Below, piece after piece: positions 11,001-22,350 of a stretch of DNA of 64,000 nucleotides. The notes beneath the pieces are model-generated. The model searched no databases, was not told the origin of the DNA, and saw only the letters and a program-made list of their open reading frames with translations. Position 1 is the first letter of the stretch. Every line of letters begins with the position of its first letter. The stretch covers positions 12,719,687 through 12,783,686 of the forward strand of contig CM061919.1 in NCBI GenBank assembly GCA_031002005.1, given 5' to 3'. Made by a program: the position numbers and the translations under genes. This DNA is from Vandiemenella viatica. Taxonomy: Eukaryota > Arthropoda > Insecta > Orthoptera > Morabidae.

Positions 11001-14000
11001 TTAATGAAAAAATGTACCTTTTTTTCAGATGGTGTAATCCTTGTCGAATGCTTACGCCTCGCATTGAATCTGTTGTGGATGAGAAGAAGGGGCAAGTTGT
11101 TCTTGCAAAGGTGGATATCGATGAGCAAACTGATTTGGCTCTGGATTATGATGTATGTAACCATATTTCAGATTATTTATTGTAATTTATATTGGTCTAA
11201 GTATTATTCACTGAGATGACTTACTCTCAATTTACCACTCAACTTCAACTTGGTAATATTTTATGATAAAATTTTAACACTGAGATGAAATCTGTATGGC
11301 ACCCAGTCCTGTAGATTGAAAAAATACAGCCAAGCCTGTTTTCGCACATCAATACTTTTGGTCTAGGGATCATAGAAACCTGTTCTGTTGACTATATTAG
11401 CACCATTTTCTGAACAATATATTTTTTTTTTTCATTAACTGATAGTGATGTAGCCGAATAGCTAATTTTGTTTATACAAGTTACTTTTACCTACCAAGTT
11501 GAGTAAAATGTGGAATTACAGCCATCATGTTTGTTTTAGTTCTGGCTTAAATGAAACTTGCTGCTCTAGGATTAACAGAATTTGTTTGAGTTTGATACTA
11601 ACTTCAGTTTCCAATCAATTAAAAAAAAAAAAAATGATTTGACTAACGTTCGGGGGTTCTGATTTGAATCTATATTAGACATGGAGAAGTACAAAAGGAC
11701 CAAATCTTTGAACCTGGCCATCCTGATTAAGTTTCTAAGATTGATCTCAGTGATTAAATGGGCTATTGCTGCGACAAATGCCAACTCACCTCCTAAAGTG
11801 GCTACAAGTTTCTACACACAATAATATTAATTACAATTGCACAAAGCTTACATGGTACAGACAGATAAGAGTTAGTCCCCACATCCCTTAGATTATTTAT
11901 GGTTGATTTAATAGTATTCCATTGTAAAAATACATTTAATAATGGCTTTCGTAGCCTCATATTCATAAGCTGTAAAGTCCTGAAACAACTACCTGTTGCG
12001 TTTAATAATGTACCATGACCTCGGTTTACTCTAGACCAAATGAATAGAAAGTATAAGTTTGCATTTTTATGACTGTCAGAGTTTGCTGTTTACCCAAAAA
12101 AATTGATGGAGTAAAAATGTTTTTCTGAAACCTTTGTGTGTCTATGTATGTCAGTGTTTGGCCAATCACCCCATTGATTTAAAGTTTCCTGATATTAAGG
12201 TATCTTAATTTTTTAGGTCCTGTTTTACCAATACTTATTCAAAGCTCATCTGTTGCAGTAGTAACATGTACTGTGAAAATCACACAGTACCCAGTAATAA
12301 ATATGATTATTGTCAGATAATATATCATATTTTTAAGGTGAAACTTATTTGAACTGCAAGAAGTTGAATGTCTAAAAAATCTGTGATAAACTTTAACATT
12401 TTAGTGAAAACAGTATACCAGAATATTTTGGAACTGTTGTGAAGCATGAAAAAAACTAAGTCCACAATCCAAATATTGGTTGGATCATCTCAAAGGAGGC
12501 CATACTAAGCCATTGTCAGAAGCAGGACAGCCAGTTCCTTTCCTCTGGGACCTACAGTGTAACGGGGAATCCGAACAACGGAGCGTAGCCTCATATGATC
12601 AAACACTTCCTGCACCTACCGAGATTTGAACCCAGGACCAGAGCAGCAAATGTTTTGAAAGCAAGCACCGATCAGAGCACTTATAAGGGGTTAGCCTAAA
12701 GATTCATCGGGTTTGCTAGGTGGTGACTTTAACTTTCGACTGGATAAATTACGTTCATGTTACTGGGGGCAGAGATAAAGCTGCTTGCGAAATCATTCTA
12801 GACATTTTATCAGATCACAATCTGGAGCAGCTCGTAACTGAACCAACGCAATGCTTCAACGGCAACGAAAATATTTTAGATATTCTCATTACAAATAGGC
12901 CTGAATTATTCATGGATATTTCTACCACCGCGGGAATAAGTGATCACAAAGCTGTAATTGCTACAGTAAAATTAACAACCATGCGCAAAAAGAAAGGATC
13001 ATTTACAGATTCAAAAAGGCTCCAAAAGAATGTTTTAGAATGTGTTTAAGGCATAATTACCATACCTTCATAGTAGCAAGAGGCACCGTTGAAGAGAGGT
13101 GGCATCGATTCATACGTATAGTCAGGGAAGGTATGGACTTGCATATACCGAAATGGACAATCAGGGAAGGGAATGATCCCCCAGGATATACATTGGATGT
13201 TAAAAGGTTACTCAAAAAGCAAAGGAAGATACATGCACGATTAAAGAGGACAATGCATCAGTCTGATTTAGGTATGTTAGAGAAGATAAGGGGACATGTT
13301 AAGAATGCAATGCGTGAGGCCTTTAATGCCTTTCATTCCAATTCTCTCTCTAAGAGCCTCACGAAAAACCCTAAGAAATTTTGGTCATATGTAAAAAAAA
13401 AGGTGGTTGTAGTGGAAACAATAAGCCAGTTCTAATAAAAGACGGAGAGGAAGTTGACGACAGCCGCGGCAAGGCTACCAAATTTAACACCAAATTCAAA
13501 AATTAATTCATGCGCAAAAACATCCCCACTTTACCACATCTTGTGGAATTAGAGATGGATAAAATAGAAACTGATAGTGTAGATATTGTAAAGCAATTAA
13601 AGCTCCTGAAGTGGGTAGAGCGCCGACTCCCGATGGTATACCGGTAAGAGTATTTTCTGAATACGGAGAGGAAATTGAACCACTTCTGTCAGATATATTC
13701 TGTAAATCTCTAGAAGAGAAAAAAGTAACTTCTAGCTGAAAAATAGCACACGTATTTCTGTTTTCAAGAAAGGAGATCGGAGTGATCCTAGGAATTATCG
13801 ACCCATATCTCTAACATCTGTCTGCAGTAGAATTCTGAAGCATGTCATATGCTCTAACATTGTGAAGTTTCTTGAGGAGAACGAGTTACTTACACCGTGT
13901 CAACATGGATTTGGCTCTATTTTCCCATGATGTAATGAAAGTTCTCGATGCAGGTTCACAATTTGTACAATTTTCTTGGATTTTCAGAAAGCTTTTGATT

Positions 14001-17000
14001 CTGCTGACGATGCAGTTATCTATAGGGAAATAAGGTGCTGTGACGATAGCTTAGAAATTCAGCACGATTTGGACGTTATTTCCGATTGGTGCCGTAAATG
14101 GCAGCTTACACTTAATTGCAAAAAGTGCAAGGCAATGTGAATAAGTAACAAAAAGAATCAGTTTGCTCACAAGTACAAAATAAACAATTCAGCTGTTGAC
14201 ATGGTTGATTCCCTGAAGTATCTAGGGGTGATAGTACAAAGTAACATGAAATGGGACTTGCACATAACTTCCATCATAGATAAAGCTAATTCTAAATGGT
14301 GATTCATAGGTTGTATTTTGAGGAATTGTAATGCTCATACAAAGGAGATAGCGTATAAAATACTAGTGCATCCGCATCTGGATTACTGTTGTGGAATTTG
14401 GGATCCGTATCGCAAGGTCCTGATTGACTCAGTGAGGAGAGTGCAGAGGAGAGCCGCTCGATTCGTGACTTGTTGCTACAGCCCTTATGAAAGCGTCGCA
14501 GAATTGATACATAGATTGGGCTGGGATAGTTTGGAAGACAGACGATGTAGTTTGCATTTGAATTTATTGGATAATATGCGAAAATCTTTAAATTTAGAGT
14601 GCAATGAAACACTTCTTCTGCCAACCTATTTAGGTTGCAATGACTGGAGGCATAATATTCAAGAAATAAGATGCTGTACTAATGTTTTTATGTATTCCTT
14701 CTTTCCTCGTGTTATTCGGGATTGGAATGCGTGGGTTTAGGATTGGTGCTTAGCACCGTCTGCCACCCACAATGTTTGTGATTTGCAGAGTATGGATGTA
14801 GATGTTTCGAAACATTGTGTATTGAAAAGTATACGACCTACAAAGACAAATGATACATGAAAAGATACTTAAATTCAGTAAGTTTAAAAACCCACTTGGT
14901 GTTTGGCATGCACACTAGATGTCAGCAATGGTTGAGATGGCAGAAAAGCAGGAGAAGAGTTTTTGTGTGTTAGAGAATGAAAGTGCTCTTCAGTTTCTAA
15001 TGTGCAGTGTGCATTCATACAAAAATATGGAAAAGACAGATAAAATACACCCAACACTCACCAAAGTTGAAGGGAAGAGGGCAGCAGCAACACAAAAACC
15101 ACAAACAAGGAAATACAATATTTCAGGTCAAACCCTTTTTCAAGTAAACAGGAGTTGCTGGGCTTGCGTTAGCCTTGCGTTTGATGCAGTCACTGATAGA
15201 ATGAAATAGACTGTTGGAAGTGGTTGAGGGAGCAACAATAATATAATGCTAGTATAAATCACAAGAAAGATTAAAATGGAAAATAATAATAATCATTGAA
15301 TAAATAATAGTAATAAAAAATATAAATGAATAAAAATATAATTGAAAATTTTTGAAATAAGGTCCATAAATATATATGAATCTATATGTGCTGGCCAGTG
15401 ATGTGTGTAGAGGGTGAGGATTGAAGATGTTAATGGAAATTAAGGCCTGGGGGATGTCTAGTCTGCAGGATGTGTTGACATGCCAATTCCCACCTGCGAA
15501 GTTCAGATTGGGAGGTAGTGTCTGGAAGTACTCTAATGGCTCTGACTGTGAAACAGTTATTAAGGTAGCGGGTGTTGTGAGTATTGGCATGTTGAGCAAC
15601 AGGGAGGTCCAGGTTTTGGAAGTAAACTGTTTGTGGCCATTCATTCTGATGGACAATGAGTTTGAGATAAGGCCAATGTAGGAACTTGGACAGTGGAGGC
15701 AGGTGAGTTGGAATATGAGATGGGTGGTTGTACAAGTGGCATGACCTATTATGGGGTAGGTTTCACCAGTAGTAGGGTAGTGGTAGGTGGATGCATACCG
15801 CAAGCTTAGAAGTGGCTTCTTCATTTCTCCACAATTCTGTTTGATCTTCCTATATGCCACATCTACTTTACTTACAGCCATTTCCTTTCCTACTTCTTCA
15901 AACTTTTCTTCCAGCCATCTTTCTTTAGCTTTTTTGCAAATCCTGTTTATCTGATTTTTAAATTGTCTGATTTACTCTCTTCCTGAGCATTTGTGTGCAT
16001 CTCCTCTAATCCATCAGCTCCAAAATTTCTTCCGTGATTGAAGGTTTTCAGGTGGCTTGTTCTCTAAAGCCTAGTGTTTCTTTACCAGCTTTCATTATTT
16101 TGGTCTTCAGTGCATTCCATTCGTCCTCAGTTGAGCTCCTTTCAGAGTTAGTTCTTAGACTCACGTCTGTTCTGCTTGTATTGCTTCTTTATTTTCTCGA
16201 ATTTCAGGTTATGGTCATAGTCTATGTCTACTCCTGTGTATGCTTTGCAGTCTAGAACTTGATTCCTGAATCTCTGTTTGACGATGTTATAATCTAGCTG
16301 ATATCTGCCTGTATCCCCTGGTCATTTCCAGGTGTATATCCTTCTTGCATGATTCTTAAATAATGTGTCTGCCACGACTAGTTTATATCTTTCACAAAAT
16401 TCTAACAGCCTGCTTCCTCCTTAATTTCTTTCTTCTAAACCAAAACTTCCTACAGTATTCCCCTCTTTTCCTTCTCTCACTACCACATTCCAATCACCCA
16501 TGGTTATTAAATTTTCCTCCCCCTTCACATATTGGAATAATTCTTCAGTTTCAGCATATATTTTCTCAATGTCTTTATCATTTTCTTGTGACATTGGCAT
16601 GTACACTTATACTAACATGGTTGGGATGTGCTTAGTTTCTAACCTCATCAAAATAATCGTGTCACTGAACTATTAATAATACATCACCTATTTCCATATT
16701 CTCTTATTCATTATAACTCCTATACCAGTGACAACTTGTGAGCTAATTATCCTGTGTTCCCCCAGACCAGAAATTCTGTGCACCCTTCCATTTAATCTCA
16801 CTGATCTTAAAGATACCTCATTGAAGCCAGTCCATCTTCCATTTTAAGTTTTCTAATCTACCTGCCCTATTCAGACATAAATTTCATGCTCTGACTTGTA
16901 GAACGTGTATATTCGTTATAATGACACCTTTCTGCACAGTCGTCACCCGGAGATCCGATTGCGGAACTATGTTACATCGGGAATATTCTACCCAGGAAGT

Positions 17001-18927
17001 GCCATCATACTACATGTAATTTGAGAAGATTACATGACCTTGGGATACCATTACGGTCTTCAATGCAGTGGCTTCCCGTTGCCTTCTGCATCACCATGCC
17101 GTTGATCATTTCTGATTCATCCGCCTTTAGGGGCTGTTTCCAACCCCAAGGACAGAGGGTGCCCTGGACCACTTCCCACTCTTCCATCCTTTCAGAGGCC
17201 ATTGGCAAGCAGTGGGCAACTCCTTATACTGGGAATTTTTCAGTTGCCAGAGCCTCGTTCCTGCTAATGGGGCGCACCATGTGAAGGAGACGTTGACATT
17301 TAGTTGGAACAGGAACCCTTACACCCCATTTAAATATAACAAAAAGTAACACAGTTTAATTACAATCAAAAAGTAGAAACTAGCAATGAGACTTTTTCAG
17401 AGGTTTTTTTAATTATCGTCAAAGAGTTAAAAACATCAATGAAACAAAAAGTCTTCACAGGTGTTCTGCCATACATAATGTTTTGACAGCTACCTCCGGT
17501 GTCTTTATCAGGTGAAATGTTAGGTCGAAGTAGATACTGGGGCAATACATCACCCACCGCCCCGCAGTTCTGGCTTATAGAAATAACCAGCGGCCAGCAG
17601 TCACATATGAGGCCCTCTTTGGAAGCTGCTATCCTGTTGGCCACTGCTTTGACTAGGCTTCATACGATACCCGCAATGGTCAGTACCGCTCCGTGTGCAT
17701 AGGTTTCCTGTACATGCCATGCGACAGAGTCCCATCTAGCTTGCGCCTAATTATAATGTCCAGAAATGGGAGCATGTCTCAATCTTCATAGTGAATTACA
17801 TGTACGGATTAACTGAATTCAATGTTCCAGGAATTCTTCGAGTGCCAAGGAGCCGTTTGGCCAAGCTACGAAGGTGTCATCCACATAGGTTTTAATAGAG
17901 CAGTCTCAAAAGCCCTTTCTTCAAAATCCTCCATATATAAATTCGCTTCCACTGGAGAAAGTGGCAACCCCACAGCGACACCATTGGTTTGCTCGTAAAA
18001 CCACCCATTTTACACGAAGTACGTAGACGAGCACATGCTGGAAAAGGTCTGCGGTTCCATGGATGGTGATGTGTCACAGTATCCTACCCCTTCACCTGAT
18101 GAAGACAGTGGAGGTAGCTGTCGTAACATTGTGTATGGCAGAACTTATCCAGCAGAACACCTGTGAAGAATTTTTATCAGCTCTACATCGGGAAAGACTG
18201 AATTCTCACATCAATGCAACCTTTGCAGAGGTTTTTTGAGCTAGTATATTCTAGACCACTGCTGTTGGTGGTCAAATTCAAATGCTCTGGTGGGCCACAA
18301 CAGGACGGGTCTCCACCTCACTGGAGTACAAATGTCTGCAACTTTCTCAACAGAGAGAGCTGCCACATCGCTTTATAGGGTGCGCTGGTTCAAGTTCATG
18401 TTCTTCTGCTGCCATGACAAACACCTGTATTCAGATTTCAGGCATTGAGAGTAGTAACTGGACACATGGTAGCAAGGTCAGGTTTGCACATGCATAATTA
18501 TAGCATTCTGTGTGTATGCACATCTCTCTTTCTAGTTCCTCTTCCACAGGATTAAGGGATTACCTTGAGTGGTTAAAACTATAATTTCAGTCATAACCGG
18601 TGTAGAAAGTGCAGCAAATCGAAGCACTTTTATACTTGTCAGCTGAACTATCCTTTGGGGTCACCTAGCAACAAATGCCATACGCACTTTTAGGGATTAC
18701 CTTAAATACTGTGATTTCTATTAGTGTTTATTTAAAAAGTTGATTATTCTTTTGCTATGAGTTTTTTTGTATTGTATGTGCAGGTTTCATCAGTTCCAGT
18801 GCTTGTAGTAATAAAGGATGGTAAAGAAGAAGCTAGATTGATAGGGCTTCAAGATATTGACAAACTCAAGAAGTTTGTTGACAAGGCTTGTGCTACAGAA
18901 GAAGCAGCTGCAGTCAAGGCACCTTAA
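7853..18927 (+). CDS. TXN2: Mitochondrial thioredoxin (thioredoxin-2), three coding exons
   Basis: Thiol-disulfide reductase of the mitochondrial matrix. It is reduced by thioredoxin reductase and in turn serves peroxiredoxin-3. The exons join in frame to 153 codons: 7853-8046, 11029-11152 and 18784-18927 (stop TAA 18925-18927). Residues 1-36 are rich in Arg, Lys, Ser and Leu with no acidic residue before Glu37, as expected for a mitochondrial presequence. The thioredoxin fold follows, with the buried Asp61 in VDFYAT, the redox pair Cys67 and Cys70 in WCNPC, and the cis-proline Pro111 in SSVPV. Intron 1 is phase 2 and about 3.0 kb; intron 2 is phase 0 and about 7.6 kb; both have GT/AG borders. 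The active site has Asn where textbook thioredoxins have Gly. From memory some insect orthologues share this, so it may be lineage-normal. Length and order match the TXN2 family, and there are no disabling changes. Confidence 0.95.
8545..8814. mobile_element. MITE of the GATCTCCAGT-ended family, copy 1
   Basis: The perfect ends TACTGGAGATCGCGATTCCG and its complement enclose 230 bases with no ORF. It holds two tandem copies of the TGGTCCAGGCTGTATTA box, at 8649 and 8692. It lies in TXN2 intron 1. Confidence 0.85.
8815..10296. other. TXN2 intron 1, no recognised feature
   Basis: A+T-rich intronic sequence. A partial GGTCCAGG motif occurs at 9512. No coding potential was seen. Confidence 0.5.
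10297..10535. mobile_element. MITE of the GATCTCCAGT-ended family, copy 2
   Basis: Decayed ends (TTGGAGAACATGATTCTAC and the complement of ACTGGAGATCGTGATTCCG). The inner box is on the minus strand near 10430-10440 and 10380-10392. It lies in TXN2 intron 1. Confidence 0.7.
11029..11152 (+). CDS. TXN2: TXN2 coding exon 2 (WCNPC active site)
   Basis: A polypyrimidine tract and TTTTTCAG acceptor end at 11028. The exon gives the last base of codon 65 plus 41 codons: WCNPC, then an amphipathic helix, then the KVDIDE strand. The donor GTATGT follows at 11153. The ATG seen here at 11004 in another frame is not the gene. Confidence 0.93.
11153..12544. other. Start of TXN2 intron 2, no recognised feature
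   Basis: A+T-rich, no coherent ORF or structural repeat seen. Confidence 0.45.
12545..12690 (-). repeat. tRNA-derived SINE-like copy, family 1
   Basis: Opens GGGGAATCCGAACAACGGAG and contains GAGATTTGAACCCAGGACC (box B complement), the same order as at 1252 and 2577. Confidence 0.5.
12720..14815 (+). pseudogene. Degenerate non-LTR retrotransposon (endonuclease-RT) in TXN2 intron 2
   Basis: The + strand carries, in order: the end of an APE-type endonuclease (NILDILITNRPE, GISDHKAVI; 12830-12970); a linker (13040-13435) ending in the NPKKFWSYVKKK motif; RT motifs in broken frames (PDGIPV near 13635, DFQKAFDS near 13980, DDAVIY near 14010, KYLGVIV near 14220); and the RT C-terminus (LVHPHLDYCCGIWDPY, RVQRRAARF; 14318-14740). 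Frames shift several times, and the catalytic core is deleted between about 13920 and 13980, so it is dead. The order fits the jockey/CR1 group. It lies in the same orientation as TXN2. Confidence 0.85.
14816..15250. other. Intron 2 stretch, no recognised feature
   Basis: It has a 96-codon open frame (14919-15209) with low-complexity charge and no recognisable family. Probably chance. Confidence 0.4.
15400..15822 (-). pseudogene. Penelope-like element GIY-YIG endonuclease fragment
   Basis: The minus strand reads THLIFQLTCLHCPSSYIGL (a GIY-YIG core of the form CxxCxxxYIG), then SIRMNGHKQ. After a frameshift near 15640 it continues as DLPVAQHANTHNTRYLNN and ends RRWELACQHILQTRHPPGLN. This is the endonuclease domain that closes Penelope-like polyproteins. 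The frame is fused at 15822 to LINE codons that are not part of it. Confidence 0.7.
15823..16900 (-). pseudogene. RTE-like LINE endonuclease fragment
   Basis: The minus strand reads (broken) endonuclease motifs VYMPMSQENDKDIEKIY and LITMGDWNVVV, then a linker ending KVDVAYRKIKQNCGEMKK. That last segment matches the LINE at 24773-26890, so both belong to one family. Several stops and shifts make it inactive. It is joined at about 15822 to a Penelope fragment. Confidence 0.75.
16901..17345 (-). repeat. Likely 5' region of the RTE-like LINE
   Basis: It lies directly 5' of the endonuclease fragment on its strand. G+C-richer than the surroundings, it holds the blocks GCTTCCCGTTGCCTTCTGC and GTGCCCTGGACCACTTCC. 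No reliable protein match, assigned by position. Confidence 0.35.
17380..18085 (-). pseudogene. Penelope-like reverse transcriptase fragment
   Basis: The minus strand, in shifting frames, gives LPLSPVEANLYMEDFE-like residues (near 17950-17900), a YVDDT-like block at 17885, DMLPFLD (17775), RRKLDGTL and YRKPMHT (17740-17690). These are the ordered RT motifs of Penelope-like elements. Many stops. The 3' end carries a hammerhead-like stretch (17480-17512). Confidence 0.72.
18088..18200 (+). repeat. Penelope-type terminal segment in opposite orientation
   Basis: Bases 18090-18180 (CTGATGAAGACAGTGGAGGT onward) match the complement of 17455-17512, including GTATGGCAGAAC and ACCTGTGAAGA. The two inverted terminal copies bracket the RT fragment, an arrangement known for Penelope-like insertions. 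Confidence 0.65.
18201..18783. other. End of TXN2 intron 2, no firm feature
   Basis: The first 300 bases are G+C-richer and may continue the Penelope terminal repeat. The rest is ordinary intron leading to the exon 3 acceptor. Confidence 0.35.
18784..18927 (+). CDS. TXN2: TXN2 coding exon 3 (cis-Pro loop and C-terminus)
   Basis: The acceptor CAG is at 18781-18783. The exon encodes 47 residues from VSSVPV to a short Ala-rich tail ending VKAP, then TAA. It carries the cis-proline and the GLQD turn before the final helix. Confidence 0.93.
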   Translation, partial: VSSVPVLVVIKDGKEEARLIGLQDIDKLKKFVDKACATEEAAAVKAP

Positions 18928-19420
18928 CCGCGTAAATATTTTGTTATGTATTACAAAGTTCAGTTTATTTTTTTAAATCTGTCTGTACATAGGTGAGAAC
19001 TTATTTATTTGGAAATTGTTCATTGTGATGTAATTTAGTCATACTGTTTTAGATTGTTTGTAGTTTACTCATGCCAGAGCTTTATGTATTTTCACTGGAA
19101 TTAAAAAAGTGACATATTTTGCAACATGTAAAAAACATTTAACGGAACATTTAATTAAATGTAAATGAGCAACAAATTTTTAACTGCACAAACATTTTTT
19201 ACTGATTTTTGTTAGTTTGCCAGGTACAATCTATAGTATGTATATTCACTAATGGTAATATGGATTTTAAAATATTGTATTAAAATATAATTTACTGACA
19301 AAATTCTGTGACAATAGAATAACTATACAACTGATCATTTGTGAATTCTGATTCATGTTCACAAACTACAGAATTAAATTTGCTCTAATAAAAAAATAAT
19401 ATTTTTGAAAACTGTCCATT
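18928..19420 (+). promoter_or_regulatory. TXN2 3' UTR with candidate poly(A) signals
   Basis: A+T-rich sequence after the TXN2 stop. Candidate signals are ATTAAA at 19100 and 19154 and AATAAA at 19387-19392. Which one is used cannot be told without transcripts. Confidence 0.45.
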
Positions 19421-20163
19421 ATTCAACTGCAGAAATATTCAGTTAATGTAAAAATGAACCATTACTTCCTCAGTGTATGAAATCATGTCCCTTTTTTCCT
19501 CAATGAATCTTCTATGCCTTGTGAAAACTTTAAGTAATTTACATATTCAAATCTTTCTTTTGCACTGTACAATATATATTCCCACCCCTCTTTTTCTCTC
19601 TGTGGAAAATATATTTCTTTCCATTAATATTACAATACTTACAATAACTGTTTTATATATCTGTTGCTCAATCTATAAATGAGGCCTGTCTCAAAAAAAA
19701 AACTTATTTTCCAAGGCATAGGAATAGTACTCACCATTTTGGTAAATTTTTTTGTTTAGGGCTAGCATGTTTTGTGTAAAGTAAATTCAATTACATCATT
19801 AAAATGAAGTATCTTTGTTGCAATTACAGTTTGTAACTTTGCAGAAGTAAGATCTGTATCATATATTTTACTTCACTGCCATTGGTGGCAGTATATGAGA
19901 GTAATCCTGCAAGTTTGTGACATCACACTGTTGTGTGAGAGTTAAATTGAAAGTCACATATTTCAATATAGTTCACTCTAGGTTCCACATTTCCTCCTAC
20001 AATGTTTCACTGCTTTTATGCTGTCTGAGAAAAAAGAATGATTTTATGAAGGTATCATCATCATCAAGAAGTTTGCAGCTACTTGCTGGGTCCACTTTGT
20101 GTACAAGCACCTCCATTTTCTTCTTTCTTTCCACCACCATGGTCCAGTCCTCTCCCCTCTTCC
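19421..20163. other. Intergenic stretch, no recognised feature
   Basis: A+T-rich sequence between the TXN2 3' UTR and the hAT element. No ORF with family resemblance. Confidence 0.45.
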
Positions 20164-21114
20164 ATACACACTAGAGGTGGGCAAAAGAATCGTGAATCGA
20201 TTCAAAGAGTCGACTCGTCTAAAAGAATCGTTTGCGGAATCGACTACTTGGAAGAGTCACGGTTCACTCAAGAGTTGTTAAGAGGGACCTCAGGAGCTGA
20301 GCCGTTGTTGCGCAATCGCTCACCGACTCGTCCAGGTTCTGAGTCGACTCCGAGTCGTTAACTCGATAATGTTTATGACTCGGCTCACTTCTGTCTTAAT
20401 GATTCTTCCAAGGATTCGGCTCTTTTTAACTCTTGATATCTGCGTAACTCGTGATTCCTTTCGATTCACTATCTTAGTTCCCACAGCGTGTTTCTTGGTT
20501 TGGCAACTTATTTGTAAGGAAATAAAGAATATTTATCTTTGGAACAGGAAAATTAAAAATATATTACAGAAATAAAAAGTATTTTTAAACTTAGGAATTT
20601 ACTTTCTTAAATACACATTTTTCTAGTGTTTTTGGAACTAGTTATAAGTTTTTGCTTTCCGTCAGACTGTTATAGATGCTACCACAACTTAGATTTAGAT
20701 TTACAAATAAATTATCAATGAATTATACGTCCTATAACTTTTATATTTTACCACAAATAAAGTATTTCCCGATTATTTGAGGACAGGGAAAAGTATACCG
20801 ATTTCAGAGCCATCTGCTATTCCCATGTTGCGTGGGTTTTTCAAATTGCGAATGCATCGAGAACTGAATTTAATTGCTATGGAGCGCGTCCGGTTATTAT
20901 CATACGAACTTCATCAGTGTTTTAGTTGTTCTTCAGTTCTTAATTTTGTGGATAATGCAAACATTTTGCAATAGAAATGAACGAAGTTTATGAATTGGAC
21001 CATTACAAAAATTAGGTGCTGAAGTGGCATATATACTGTTCCAGCTGGTGAGGTTTCTACGAGGAAAAAGGTTAAACGAAAAGACGTTGGGGAACAGTGC
21101 CATCGATGAATATA

Positions 21115-21509
21115 GGGGAGCGTCCAGAAATTACGTGAGACTTTTGGGGGGGGGAAGGGGTCCGGAAAATCTCACGAAATCTCATCGGGGGGGGTCGACA
21201 GATATCTCACGTGAAATTTTGAACTTGAACGAGTGTAGAACTAAAAAAAGCATAAAAAATACCAGTTTACAGGGCCAAAAACCGGCTTTTGAGGGGGTAT
21301 CATTCTTTCGGGGAGCACGACAGCTAAAAAATGTCTCGAAACTTCTCCTGGTCGAACAACTGGGGGGAGGGGGTTCCGTGAAAATCTCATGAAATCTCAC
21401 CAACGGGGAGGGGGGGGGGGTCCGGCAAAATCTCACCAAGTCTCACGGAGGGGAGAGGGGGGGTCTAGATTTCCGGAAAATAGCCTCACGTAATTTCTGG
21501 ACGTCCCCC
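21115..21509. mobile_element. G-run MITE nested in the hAT element
   Basis: The ends GGGGAGCGTCCAGAAATTAC and the complement of GGGGGACGTCCAGAAATTAC form an inverted repeat of about 25 bases. The interior repeats TCTCACNNAATCTCA-type blocks and G-runs. The end motif is close to that of the G/C-run MITE family. Confidence 0.8.
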
Positions 21510-21684
21510 CAAAATACTAATACTGAAACCAAGAAAATAAAATTAAAATATGCCATTTAAACAAACACTGATTTATTGGTTTGTAAGTAAAATGCTAGTG
21601 ATACGCTGTTTAACTTAAGAAAAGCACCATCCGGCAAATTCAAAAAATTTGCCAAATTTATGGAGTAAAATTGGAGCATATGTA

Positions 21685-21962
21685 AGGGGCATCCATAAAC
21701 CATGTAGCTCCATTTTGGCTTCTTGTGAACCCTCCCTCCCCCCAAGTAACTCGACGTGGCTTATGTCTCTAACCCCCCTCTCCCCACGTAGTTTTTTCCA
21801 TGACGGAAATAAATATTTACATGGTGTTGAGTGTTCTGTATCTCATTTTAAGTGTGACAAATAATATGAATGAAAAGCTATTTGGCCTGGCTCGGAATCC
21901 CACGTTCCAACCCCCTCCACCTACCTCTCAAGACCGATCTACGTGGTTTATGGACGCCCTCT
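21685..21962. mobile_element. G/C-run MITE, copy C
   Basis: Starts GGGGCATCCATAAACCATG and ends with the complement of AGGGCGTCCATAAACCACG. Contains the family block AGCTCCATTTTGGC. Shorter than copies A, B and D. Confidence 0.78.
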
Positions 21963-22350
21963 AGCGAGACGTGTAACAAACATGCCACCTACAAAATCAA
22001 CAATCTCACTCGACAATTACAATCTGCAACAAGGCTTAGAATCAGTAATGAAGTTTGACAACAATTAGCTGGAAGCCTTGAAAATTTCACAGTGTGACAA
22101 TCTCATTTTGTTGACCCAGTTCGGAAAATTCCCAGATCCACCACTGGTTGTAGTTAGACAGGGGGCGGCGTAATCGGTATTGCGCTAAAGGGCACTCAAA
22201 TAGTTAGTGGAGAGCCTGCTCGAAAGCTGGACAGTTAATGACTGAAAAGAGAAGTCGGCTCACATCACAAAAACTAACGAAAATGCTTTTTGTAAATAGC
22301 AATAAAAACTTGTGTAGTTTTCATAAGTAAATTGAATCATTTTTATTGTA

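Noticed and set aside
14919..15209. 96-codon ORF in TXN2 intron 2
   Set aside because: No recognisable domain and no splice signals linking it to TXN2.
20369..21392. ORFs inside the hAT element as its transposase
   Set aside because: They show no BED finger or hAT dimerisation motif, and the longest overlaps a nested MITE.
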